This document shows, one piece after another, positions 9,085 to 13,096 of a DNA stretch of 13,096 bases. The position numbers and the translations under genes are program-made. How positions within the stretch are numbered: the stretch's first letter is position 1; the number at the start of each line of letters is the position of its first letter. This stretch comes from Eimeria necatrix (lineage: Eukaryota; Apicomplexa; Conoidasida; Eucoccidiorida; Eimeriidae), in NCBI RefSeq assembly GCF_000499385.1, contig NW_013654339.1, forward strand, positions 15,001 to 28,096, given 5' to 3'. The notes beneath the pieces were generated by a model. That model made no database searches, had not been told where the DNA came from, and saw only the letters and a list, made by a program, of their open reading frames with translations.

Positions 9085-9737
9085 CCTGCATCTCCGCCTC
9101 CGGCACTCCGCTGCCTAAAGCCTCAACAAGCTGCTTCAAATCTCTTCCAGAGAACTCCGCGGGGGCCCCGGGGGCCCCCCCAGTACCCTGTGCTAAGTCC
9201 ATGCCCCCTAGGGGGGCCCCCGAGAGGCCCCCCATGGGGCCCCCCACGGGGGCCCCCATGGGGGCCCCCATGGGGGCCCCCAGGGGGGCCCCCAGGGGGG
9301 CCCCCAGGGGCCCCCCCTGGGGGCCCCCCGCTGCTGCCATTTCAGCTTCATCTAGGGCCTCAGCTCTTTTCTTAGCGAGGTTTTGTTCTCTGTGGGTTTT
9401 TCGAATTTGCACCTGAGGTGGAAATCAAAATTAATTAATTTAATTAATTAATTAATTAAATAAATTAAATTAATTAAATAATTAATTAATTAATTAAATA
9501 ATTAATTAATTTAATTAATTTTGTTGTTTAGTTGAGTTGCTTGGGGGGCAGTTTTGCGGACTGAGAGGGTTTGGAGGCAGCAGCGGAGCGAACGGGGAGC
9601 CAAACCCTAAACCCTAAACCCTAAACCCTAAACCCTAAACCCTAGGTATGAATTACCTGCAAATCCTCGCGCTTCCTCCGAGGGTCTTCGAAGTTCTTTT
9701 TGAAGTTTGCCTTGCGCTCCGCGACCCGCCGCTCCAT
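3196..9737 (-). CDS. Importin alpha (karyopherin alpha), nuclear import receptor subunit, 13 exons
   Basis: Adaptor that binds nuclear localisation signals and couples cargo to importin beta. Exons on the minus strand: 9737-9657, 9412-9086, 8621-8552, 8172-8060, 7847-7706, 7483-7405, 7194-7098, 6496-6418, 5805-5716, 5502-5377, 4900-4758, 4404-4165, 3309-3196. All introns are GT-AG, all phases agree, and the sum is 1701 nt (566 residues plus TGA). Residues 1-50 form a basic importin-beta-binding region ([19 protein letters not shown]), 56-97 a GGPx/GAPx insertion, and about 125-500 the armadillo repeats. The Trp/Asn ladder is visible as [64 protein letters not shown] and [11 protein letters not shown]. 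The protein ends in TYFPYEEDE and GGFKF, as in protist and plant family members, and is slightly longer than usual because of the insertion. The start at 9737 fits family N-termini; an upstream non-coding exon is not excluded. Confidence 0.95.
3674..3850. repeat. Minisatellite: (CAG)3-7 plus CAAAAAGGATTCATTAG unit
   Basis: Six or so tandem units, each a short CAG run followed by AAAAAGGATTCATTAG or a close variant (CACTAG, AAATGATTC). Unit length varies with CAG number. It lies in importin-alpha intron 12 and has no coding role that I can see. Confidence 0.88.
3905..4140. repeat. 34-nt higher-order telomere-like repeat with CGCAGCGCCA spacer
   Basis: Seven successive blocks of three or so AAACCCT heptamers, each headed by a ten-base spacer CGCAGCGCCA, CGCATTGCCA or CGCAATGCCA. 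The spacer drifts in order along the array, which is a sign of stepwise unit duplication. Confidence 0.88.
4165..4404 (-). CDS. Importin alpha exon 12 (last armadillo repeats)
   Basis: 240 nt, 80 codons: [36 protein letters not shown], and a helical end with SNDSVFKK. The junction with exon 11 gives [11 protein letters not shown], the family's normal spacing, so no exon is missing between them. Donor AAG/GTCCGC is weak (no GTAAG/GTGAG), but it joins in phase to exon 13. Reading through would stop within ten codons in telomere-like sequence. Confidence 0.9.
4405..4757 (-). repeat. Intron 11: three telomere-like arrays with a copied exon 11 end
   Basis: AAACCCT-type arrays at 4412-4475, 4560-4613 and 4684-4757. 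Between them lie a unique segment (4476-4559), the duplicated exon 11 3' end (4612-4657) and a CCCTCC-rich spacer (4658-4683). Confidence 0.9.
4612..4657 (-). repeat. Duplicate of exon 11 3' end with its donor site
   Basis: A 46-nt stretch identical to 4757-4802, offset 145 nt, including the codons for [15 protein letters not shown] (the first one partial) and the CAG/GTTAGGG donor. Flanking telomere-like units are shared by both copies. An AG lies directly upstream in the sense direction (4660-4659), so the copy could act as a 46-nt cryptic exon that breaks frame. Confidence 0.93.
4758..4900 (-). CDS. Importin alpha exon 11 (armadillo repeat 8)
   Basis: 143 nt encoding [40 protein letters not shown] and TDAQ. 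Acceptor TTTGTAG follows (ATTT)n; donor CAG/GTTAGGG is continuous with an AGGGTTT array. The 3' end of this exon is duplicated at 4612-4657. Confidence 0.95.
4901..5376 (-). repeat. Intron 10: long CAG/CTG block and (AAAT)n/(TTTA)n inverted tract
   Basis: 5054-5086 and 5098-5372 are mostly CAG units with ACA, CCG and AAC interruptions. (AAAT)n at 4906-4973 faces TTTATTTA at 4974-4992, an inverted repeat. Gln-rich and Cys-rich open frames here come from the repeat. Confidence 0.85.
5377..5502 (-). CDS. Importin alpha exon 10 (armadillo repeat 7)
   Basis: 126 nt encoding [20 protein letters not shown], then [17 protein letters not shown]. Acceptor TTAACAG follows an (ATTT)n tract. Donor G/GTTTGC is followed immediately by a long (CTG)n array; reading through it would add a long poly-Leu run. 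Confidence 0.95.
5503..5715 (-). repeat. Intron 9: telomere-like array at donor, (ATTT)n at acceptor
   Basis: AGGGTTT (plus strand) at 5683-5714 abuts the donor. (AAAT)n at 5510-5575 abuts the acceptor and, on the sense strand, supplies its T-rich tract. Confidence 0.88.
5716..5805 (-). CDS. Importin alpha exon 9 (armadillo repeat 6)
   Basis: 90 nt encoding VCSRLVDLL, then [14 protein letters not shown]. The Arg in RAVGN, replacing Trp, is typical of this repeat. Donor G/GTAAACCC is partly supplied by an AAACCCT array (sense strand). Confidence 0.95.
5806..6417 (-). repeat. Intron 8: AT-rich, AAATGAATTT-type degenerate repeats
   Basis: About 600 nt of A-rich plus-strand DNA made of variants of AAAATGAATTTAAAT and AAATAAAT, becoming AATTAATT and TTTATTT near the donor. 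Unlike neighbouring introns it has no telomere-like array. Nothing coding was seen. Confidence 0.8.
6418..6496 (-). CDS. Importin alpha exon 8 (armadillo repeat 5)
   Basis: 79 nt encoding [25 protein letters not shown] and the first base of Gly. The Tyr in [10 protein letters not shown], where other repeats have Asn, is normal for this position in the family. Acceptor TTTTTAG, donor G/GTGGGA. Confidence 0.95.
6497..7097 (-). repeat. Intron 7: AAAT/TTTA tetranucleotide and AATT tracts with one telomere-like array
   Basis: (AAAT)n at 6506-6535, 6718-6760 and 7000-7075, AATT-rich DNA at 6530-6620, a telomere-like array at 6874-6910, and TTTATT at the donor end. Unique islands at 6621-6690 and 6830-6870 and 6911-6995 show no recognisable coding. 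Confidence 0.8.
7098..7194 (-). CDS. Importin alpha exon 7 (armadillo repeat 4)
   Basis: 97 nt encoding [20 protein letters not shown], then [27 protein letters not shown] is a family signature. Acceptor GACAG lies beside AGGGTTT repeats; donor GAG/GTGAAA leads into (AAAT)n/(TTTA)n DNA. Confidence 0.95.
7195..7404 (-). repeat. Intron 6: two telomere-like arrays in the same orientation
   Basis: AAACCCT (plus strand) at 7202-7255 and 7361-7401, one touching each splice site, with about 105 nt of unique DNA between. Decayed units (CCCTAGTG, CCCTAATG, CCTTAGTG) follow the first array. Confidence 0.88.
7405..7483 (-). CDS. Importin alpha exon 6 (armadillo repeat 3-4)
   Basis: 79 nt encoding [21 protein letters not shown] and the first two bases of a Leu codon. 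Donor CT/GTGAGGG merges into an AGGGTTT array. The Leu codon is completed by the first base of exon 7. Confidence 0.95.
7484..7705 (-). repeat. Intron 5: opposed telomere-like arrays plus CTAG/telomere hybrid repeats
   Basis: AAACCCT at 7504-7532 and AGGGTTT at 7674-7704 (plus strand) oppose each other. 7605-7675 holds GCTAG-type units interleaved with AGGG(T/C)TT, a hybrid of the two repeat families seen elsewhere in the window. Confidence 0.85.
7706..7847 (-). CDS. Importin alpha exon 5 (armadillo repeat 2-3)
   Basis: 142 nt encoding [32 protein letters not shown] and CRDLVLDS. The acceptor CTGCAG is preceded directly by AGGGTTT repeats and the donor G/GTAAACCC is followed directly by AAACCCT repeats. 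Confidence 0.95.
7848..8059 (-). repeat. Intron 4: opposed telomere-like arrays at both ends
   Basis: On the plus strand AAACCCT units fill 7856-7898 and AGGGTTT units fill 8021-8058, with about 120 nt of GC-rich unique DNA between. In the transcript the first array starts at the donor and the second ends at the acceptor CTGCAG, so the two could pair. Confidence 0.9.
8060..8172 (-). CDS. Importin alpha exon 4 (armadillo repeats 1-2, first Trp-Asn motif)
   Basis: 113 nt encoding [18 protein letters not shown], then [13 protein letters not shown] and EQTR. It holds the first NLS-binding Trp/Asn pair. Donor CGC/GTAAAC is completed by an AAACCCT array that begins at the third intron base. Confidence 0.95.
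8173..8551 (-). repeat. Intron 3: (AAAT)n tract, telomere remnant and unique AT/GC segment
   Basis: (AAAT)n at about 8420-8505, and an unusual unique segment at 8200-8410 with AAACC/GGTTT remnants near the acceptor. No exon is needed here, since exons 3 and 4 join in phase and match the family alignment without a gap. Confidence 0.8.
8552..8621 (-). CDS. Importin alpha exon 3 (armadillo repeat 1)
   Basis: 70 nt encoding [20 protein letters not shown] followed by IDA. This is a strongly conserved importin-alpha stretch (SIE..PPI..VI.AG). Donor G/GTATTA; it leaves one base for the next exon. Confidence 0.95.
8622..9085 (-). repeat. Intron 2: CTG/CAG tracts with inverted repeats, then AAAT tract
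   Basis: The intron starts in (CTG)n at the donor. 8820-9080 is almost entirely CAG/CTG with CAC/CAT interruptions. Around 8829-8897 blocks alternate between CAG and CTG, giving perfect inverted repeats. 8634-8725 holds (AAAT)n. A 90-residue plus-strand Gln/His frame here has no non-repeat content and is not called. Confidence 0.85.
9086..9412 (-). CDS. Importin alpha exon 2 (rest of importin-beta-binding region, Gly-Pro insertion, first armadillo helix)
   Basis: Encodes residues 28-136. It starts [19 protein letters not shown], then the GGPx/GAPx insertion (residues 56-97), then [12 protein letters not shown] and EAEMQ at the armadillo start. Acceptor CCTCAG, donor CAG/GTCTGC running straight into a (CTG)n tract. 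Phase 0 at both ends. Confidence 0.92.
9155..9330 (-). repeat. GGGGGCCCC-type repeat within importin alpha exon 2 (GGPx/GAPx)
   Basis: A 12-nt periodic GC palindrome array encoding about ten four-residue units ([16 protein letters not shown]). It lies in the linker between the importin-beta-binding segment and the armadillo core. The same repeat type is found in the plus-strand gene at 1795-2475. Confidence 0.9.
9657..9737 (-). CDS. Importin alpha exon 1 (start of importin-beta-binding region)
   Basis: Encodes residues 1-27, beginning [16 protein letters not shown] and ending REDLQ. Phase 0 end; donor CAG/GTAATT. An AGGGTTT array (sense strand) begins about 12 nt into the intron. Confidence 0.92.
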
Positions 9738-10219
9738 TCTCACAAACACTAAACACAAACCCTAAACCCTAAACCCTAAACCCTAAACCCTAAACCCCAA
9801 ACCCTAAACCCTCCCTATCGCTGCAGTCCACACCAGCTGGCCAGCAGCTGACAAACCCGCCTCGAAGAACTTTGGGGTGCCGAAACCCTAAATCCTAAAC
9901 CCTAAACCCTAAACCCTAAACCCCACGCCCCAAACCCTAAACCCTAAACCCTGAAGCGCATGCACGAAAGCAGCGAGGGTTTGGGGGCCCTGCAGCAGCT
10001 TAAAGCTTCTTCATAATAAGGGCAATCGCTAGGGTTTACGGAATTAGGGTTTAGGGTTGTGGGGGCCCCTGCAGCTAGTGCCGGAGGGGCCCCCCGCAAA
10101 CCCTAAACCCTAAACCCTAAACCCTAAACCCTCGGGCGGTCGGCTCACGAGTAAAGAAAATGGAGTCGGGCGCCCGCAGAGGAAGAAGGAGAATAAAACG
10201 AAGGCAAGCCCCCTTCGCC

Positions 10220-10272
<53 letters not shown>

Positions 10273-10649
10273 GCGAGAAGCGCAGCAAAGGTGTATCTAA
10301 ACCCCAGAGCAGCAGCAAATGCAGCAAACGAAAAAAGAAAAAGAGAAAATAAAAGAAAATAAAAGACAGTTGGACACAAAAGCACGTCCTGGGACTATGT
10401 TGCAGCAAAGCAGCAGCAGGTCGTGCAGCAGCTGCTGCTGCTGCTGCTGCTGCTGCTGCAGGCAGCAGTGGGGCCCTGCGCTGCTGCTGCTGCTGCTGCT
10501 GCTTAGAGTGAATTAAAAAGAAACAAAAGAGCTTTTGGGGGGCTGTCTAGGAGCAGCCAGGCGCTCCCACCCTTAACCCTAAACCCTAAACCCTAAACCC
10601 TAAACCCTAAACCCTCGCCAGCCCCAAACCCTTTTCTGCATGCAGCGTT
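9738..10649. other. Upstream flank of importin alpha: telomere-like arrays and CAG/CTG tracts, no gene seen
   Basis: AAACCCT arrays at 9756-9812, 9882-9952, 10096-10132 and 10571-10615, and AGGGTTT at about 10030-10056. (CAG)n at 10219-10271 and (CTG)n at 10430-10502 in opposite orientation, about 160 nt apart. GGGGGCCCC blocks near 10062 and 10086. Unique islands at 9813-9881 and 9953-10030 could hold the importin-alpha 5' UTR or promoter, but no motif decides this. Confidence 0.65.
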
Positions 10650-10745
10650 TTAAGAAAAGGAGATTTTCAGTTGGCTGCGAACTTTGGGGTGTACGTACAC
10701 CTCGGCCTGCCGGGGGTCTGCCGCGGAGCCGGCTCTTTCCCACTT
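10650..10745 (-). CDS. Possible last exon of the probable uL23m gene
   Basis: A short minus-strand frame starting around KKWERAGSAADPRQAEVYVH and ending KISFS with TAA at 10650-10652. It is the one island in 9738-12890 with clearly non-repeat, protein-like composition on this strand. A basic stretch followed by an 'xEVYVxP' strand is compatible with the end of an uL23 fold. Against it, the presumed acceptor lies in a purine-rich stretch on the sense strand, no intermediate exon was firmly identified, and an ATG at 10751-10749 could make it a stand-alone spurious ORF. Confidence 0.3.
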   Translation of the reverse strand, partial: KWERAGSAADPRQAEVYVHPKVRSQLKISFS

Positions 10746-10870
10746 CTTCATTTCTTCTTTTTTTCTCCTTTTTTTCCCCTTTTTTGTTTATTTTTTAATT
10801 TATTTTAATTTATTTTAATTTATTTTTACTTATTTTCCATTTTTATTCTTTTATTTCCCTCATTTTGCCC
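10741..10870 (+). repeat. T-rich / polypyrimidine stretch
   Basis: Plus strand is almost entirely T and C (TTTCTTC, TTTTCCCC, TTTTAATTTA units). No gene or terminator can be assigned. It would serve as a polypyrimidine tract only for a plus-strand transcript, and none is recognised here. Confidence 0.7.
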
Positions 10871-10949
10871 TCCAAACGCAAATTCCAGCGAGAACTCACA
10901 AACCCCCAACACCCCCCAGCCACCACCCACCCCGCGCACGCAGCATCTG

Positions 10950-11095
10950 CAGCTAGCTAGCCACAGCTAGCTAGCCACAGCTAGCTAGCCACAGCTGGCT
11001 AGCCACAGCTAGCTGTTCCTAGCCATGGGCAGCTAGCTGCAACTAGCCAGCTACTCTTGCCCACGGCTAGCTGCTGCGGGCTTGGGCTAGTTTAG
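10950..11095. repeat. CTAG/AGCT minisatellite (AGCTAGCTAGCCAC unit)
   Basis: Tandem units of about 14 nt, AGCTAGCTAGCCAC, repeated four or five times and then degenerating into GCTAGC-rich DNA. Each unit contains the self-complementary core GCTAGC, so either strand could form small hairpins. Confidence 0.88.
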
Positions 11096-11099
11096 GGGC

Positions 11100-11460
11100 G
11101 AGGGCCGGCGGTTTAGGGTTTAGGGTTTAGGGTTTGGGGTTTAGGTTTCAGCGGCCCAAACCCTAGAAGCAGCGGCTCGCCAGGAGCGGGTTTGGAAAAG
11201 AAAAAGTTAAAGTGTTTCTGACCTAAGCCCTAAACCCTAAACCCTAAACCCTAAACCACCGTGGACGCGCTCAAGAAGCCTGGCCTGTTTTCCTGCAGCG
11301 CTTTCTTTTTGAGTAGGGTTTAGGGTTTAGGGTTTAGGGTTTGGAGCCCTTGTGTCTACTTTGGCTCTTCTTAATTGTTCTTTGCTGCATTCCGCCCGCC
11401 GCCAGTTCTGCTGCCTCACGCCAAACCCTAAACCCTAAACCCTAAACCCTCATTCAGGAC
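11100..11460. repeat. Alternating telomere-like arrays separated by short unique islands
   Basis: AGGGTTT at 11112-11148 and 11315-11343 alternates with AAACCCT at 11223-11258 and 11422-11451. Islands of 50-80 nt lie between. The island at 11344-11421 has a minus-strand frame with basic residues (RQQNWRRAECSKEQLRRAK) that might be a uL23m exon, but the support is too thin to call it. Confidence 0.75.
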
Positions 11461-11517
11461 TATAACAACCTCGACTGCGGTTTAAGGCCATTGTTGTTTA
11501 GAGCCTTCCTAGTGAGA

Positions 11518-11622
11518 TGCAGCAGCAGCAGCTGCTGCTGCTGCACCAGAAGCAGCTGCTGCTGCACCAGAAGCTGCTGCTGCTGCCGCTGCTGCTGCTG
11601 CCGCTGCTGCTGCTGCTGCACT
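11518..11622. repeat. CAG/CTG inverted tract
   Basis: (CAG)4 followed directly by (CTG)4, then CACCAGAAG and CCG interruptions in CTG-rich DNA. The first part is a perfect inverted repeat able to form a hairpin. Confidence 0.85.
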
Positions 11623-11624
11623 CG

Positions 11625-11955
11625 TACGCGGCTAGTCAGCAGCTAGCCTGACTAGCCAAGAGGCTAGCTGGCTCGTTCGCTAGCTAGCTAGCTAGCTAGC
11701 TGGTCCAGCTGGCTAGCTAGCTAGCCAGCCAGCACCTACTTAGCCACAGCTAGCTAGCTGCCTGGCTGGCTAGCCAGCTAGTCGGCTAGCCAGCTAGCTT
11801 GCTAGCTAGCCAGTTAGCTAGCTAGCTATCCAGTTAGCTAGCTAGCCAGCTAGCTAGCTAGCCAGTTAGCTAGCTAGCCAGTTAGCTAGCTAGCTAGCTA
11901 GCTAGACAGTTAGTTGGCTAGCTAGCTAGCTAGCCAGCTAGCTAGCTAGTTAGCA
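11625..11955. repeat. Long GCTA/CTAG tetranucleotide array
   Basis: About 330 nt dominated by GCTAGCTAGC with CAGTTAGC, CCAGTTAG and GCCAGC interruptions. The tetranucleotide is self-complementary, so the array is one long imperfect palindrome. No coding sequence was found in it. Confidence 0.92.
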
Positions 11956-12183
11956 TTGGGGGGCTGTGGACGCGAGAGACGGTTCCGCCAGGGCCGCAAG
12001 TCCAGCTGCATGCAGTACAGGCACAAAACCCTAAACCCTAAACCCTCAGCCCTAAACCCTAAACCCTAAACCCTAGAACGAAGAAACAACGCAGCAGCGA
12101 ACAGCCATGTGATCCCTTCTCGAAGCGCCTGGCCCTACCTACCGTCCCCAGCAGCAGCAGCCGCCCCTGCTGCTGCTGCTGCC

Positions 12184-12229
<46 letters not shown>

Positions 12230-12430
12230 ACGGGTTTTTGGGGCTGGTGCTGCAGCTCCTGGGGTTTGAAGGTCCCCGCGTAAACCCCAGAATGGCGGAA
12301 AGGCAGCCGGAGGTCTGGAGCTTCGAGGGAGGTTTGAGGGTTTTCGCGGTGGCTGGGGTGCAGCCGCAAGTCCTCGCCTAAACCCTCGCAAACCCTAAAC
12401 CCTAAACCCTAAACCCTAAACCCTAAACCC
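11956..12430. repeat. Telomere-like arrays flanking a CTG tract; no gene supported
   Basis: AAACCCT at 12025-12077 and 12388-12434. Between them are (CTG)n at about 12167-12229 and a GC-rich segment 12235-12380 open in several frames on both strands. None of these frames resembles a known protein, and the open reading is explained by the CTG repeat plus decayed telomere-like units. Confidence 0.65.
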
Positions 12431-12434
12431 TAAA

Positions 12435-12580
12435 GGCTGGCCCTGAACCCTGCAGCCTGGAGCCTGAATCCTGAGCCCCAAGGCCACAAACCCTAAACCC
12501 TAAACCCTAAACCCTAAACCCTAAACCCTAAAGGCTGGCCCTGAACCCTGCAGCCTGGAGCCTGAATCCTGAGCCCCAAG
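12435..12580. repeat. Tandem duplication, 98-nt period, with telomere-like spacer
   Basis: A 48-nt unique segment (GGCTGGCCCTGAACCCTGCA... to CCCCAAG) at 12435-12482 recurs identically at 12533-12580, with an AAACCCT array between. The copies differ only outside the core. Confidence 0.93.
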
Positions 12581-12589
12581 CCCACTGGT

Positions 12590-12889
12590 CGAGGGTTTAG
12601 GGTTTAGGGGGGTTTAGCCGCATTAAGGTTTAGGGTTTGGGAGGCTCCCGGGTTTAGGCGCTGCGAGGGGCTAGGGCTGGATTAGGGTTTAGGGTTTGGG
12701 TCCGTTTTAGGGATTAGGGTTTGTGAGGGTTTAGGGTTTGTGAGGGTTTAGGGTTTGCGAGGGTTTAGCGACTGCGAGGCCCTAGGGTTTGCAAGCGCCT
12801 AGGGTTTGCTGCGGCGGCGGGCGAGGGGCTGCGCGCGAGGCTCGGGAGCCGAGGGTTTAGGGTTTAGGGTTTAGGGTTTAGGGTTTGTA
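12590..12889. repeat. Degenerating AGGGTTT array next to the probable uL23m exon
   Basis: AGGGTTT units mixed with GGGTTTGTG and GGGTTTGCG variants and GC-rich spacers, becoming a pure array at about 12853-12886 that touches the candidate donor of the uL23m exon. Confidence 0.88.
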
Positions 12890-12890
12890 C

Positions 12891-13096
12891 GGCGGCTGTC
12901 GCGGAGGTTGCGGCGGCGCTCGGGAACCTTGACGAGCGTGTTGACCTTGAGGACTTTCGAGGTGTACATACACTCCAAATAGCGTTTTATTTCCATTTTC
13001 GTAAACCCTAAATAAACCCTCAAAGCCAATCTGCTGCTTTCCAGAAACCCTCCGCTCAGGTGTACAGACACCGTTTGCCACGGGAAAAACACGTTC
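12891..13096 (-). CDS. Probable mitochondrial ribosomal protein uL23m (L23 family), internal exon, 5' part outside window
   Basis: Minus-strand frame open to the window edge: VFFPWQTVSVHLSGG, LALRVYLGFTKMEI, KRYLECMYTSKVLKVNTLV, then basic PERRRNLRDSRR. L23-family proteins bind large-subunit rRNA near the peptide exit tunnel. 'FFP' near the start, 'F..TK.EIK.YLE..Y..KV..VNT' and the following basic arm are the family pattern, and the short FFP form suits the mitochondrial version. The exon probably ends at donor C/GTACAA (12890-12889), which runs into AAACCCT repeats on the sense strand; reading through instead would end with TNPKP and a stop at 12873-12871. The codons for RVYLGFT lie in AGGGTTTATTTAGGGTTTAC, telomere-like DNA inside the coding frame. 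Confidence 0.6.

Noticed and set aside
10110..10408. Leu/Phe-rich minus-strand frames resembling membrane proteins
   Set aside because: The hydrophobic run is (CTG)n/(TGC)n read as Leu or Cys, flanked by telomere-like translation (LGFRV).
12109..12391. Protein-coding exon on either strand
   Set aside because: Both strands are open through a CTG tract and decayed telomere-like units; no frame matches a family or has convincing splice sites.
2659..12886. Telomere-like AAACCCT/AGGGTTT arrays as a chromosome end
   Set aside because: The arrays are short, in both orientations, and lie between and inside genes, including all along a housekeeping gene. They are interstitial.

Overview
The window looks like nuclear DNA of a coccidian apicomplexan, most probably Eimeria. 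The basis is the mix of (CAG)n/(CTG)n tracts encoding homopolymeric Gln, Ala and Ser runs, very many interstitial telomere-like AAACCCT/AGGGTTT heptamer arrays inside introns and between genes, (AAAT)n tracts, GGGGGCCCCC-type repeats encoding Gly-Gly-Pro, and intron-rich genes with short exons. The species cannot be fixed from the sequence alone.

Layout. (1) About 142-2484, plus strand: the 3' part of a protein-coding gene with a very low-complexity product (Gln, Ala, Ser and Glu runs, then a long Gly-Pro tail). Its identity is not recognised; one segment could be a disrupted double-stranded-RNA-binding fold. (2) 2485-3195: a convergent intergenic region full of CAG/CTG tracts and AT-rich tetranucleotide-like DNA. 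(3) 3196-9737, minus strand: a complete 13-exon gene for importin alpha (karyopherin alpha). I reconstructed it exon by exon; every junction keeps frame and the total is 1701 nt, or 566 residues. It has an N-terminal importin-beta-binding region, a Gly-Pro insertion, armadillo repeats with the Trp/Asn ladder, and an acidic C-terminus. (4) 9738-12890: repeat-dominated DNA with telomere-like arrays, CAG tracts and long CTAG/AGCT arrays, holding at most the 3' exons of the next gene. (5) 12891-13096, minus strand: an exon of a probable mitochondrial ribosomal protein uL23m, entering from beyond the window. Its last exon may be at about 10650-10745.

The genes show no shared pathway. Importin alpha and the probable uL23m are in tandem on the minus strand; the plus-strand gene converges on them. 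The most notable feature is how the repeats are arranged around splicing. Every one of the 12 importin-alpha introns has a simple or telomere-like repeat starting within about 20 nt of its 5' splice site, several donors are partly built from the repeat, and two introns carry opposed telomere-like arrays that could fold the pre-mRNA. A piece of exon 11 with its donor site has been copied into the following intron. No CRISPR array, tRNA, rRNA, transposase or defence-like system was seen.
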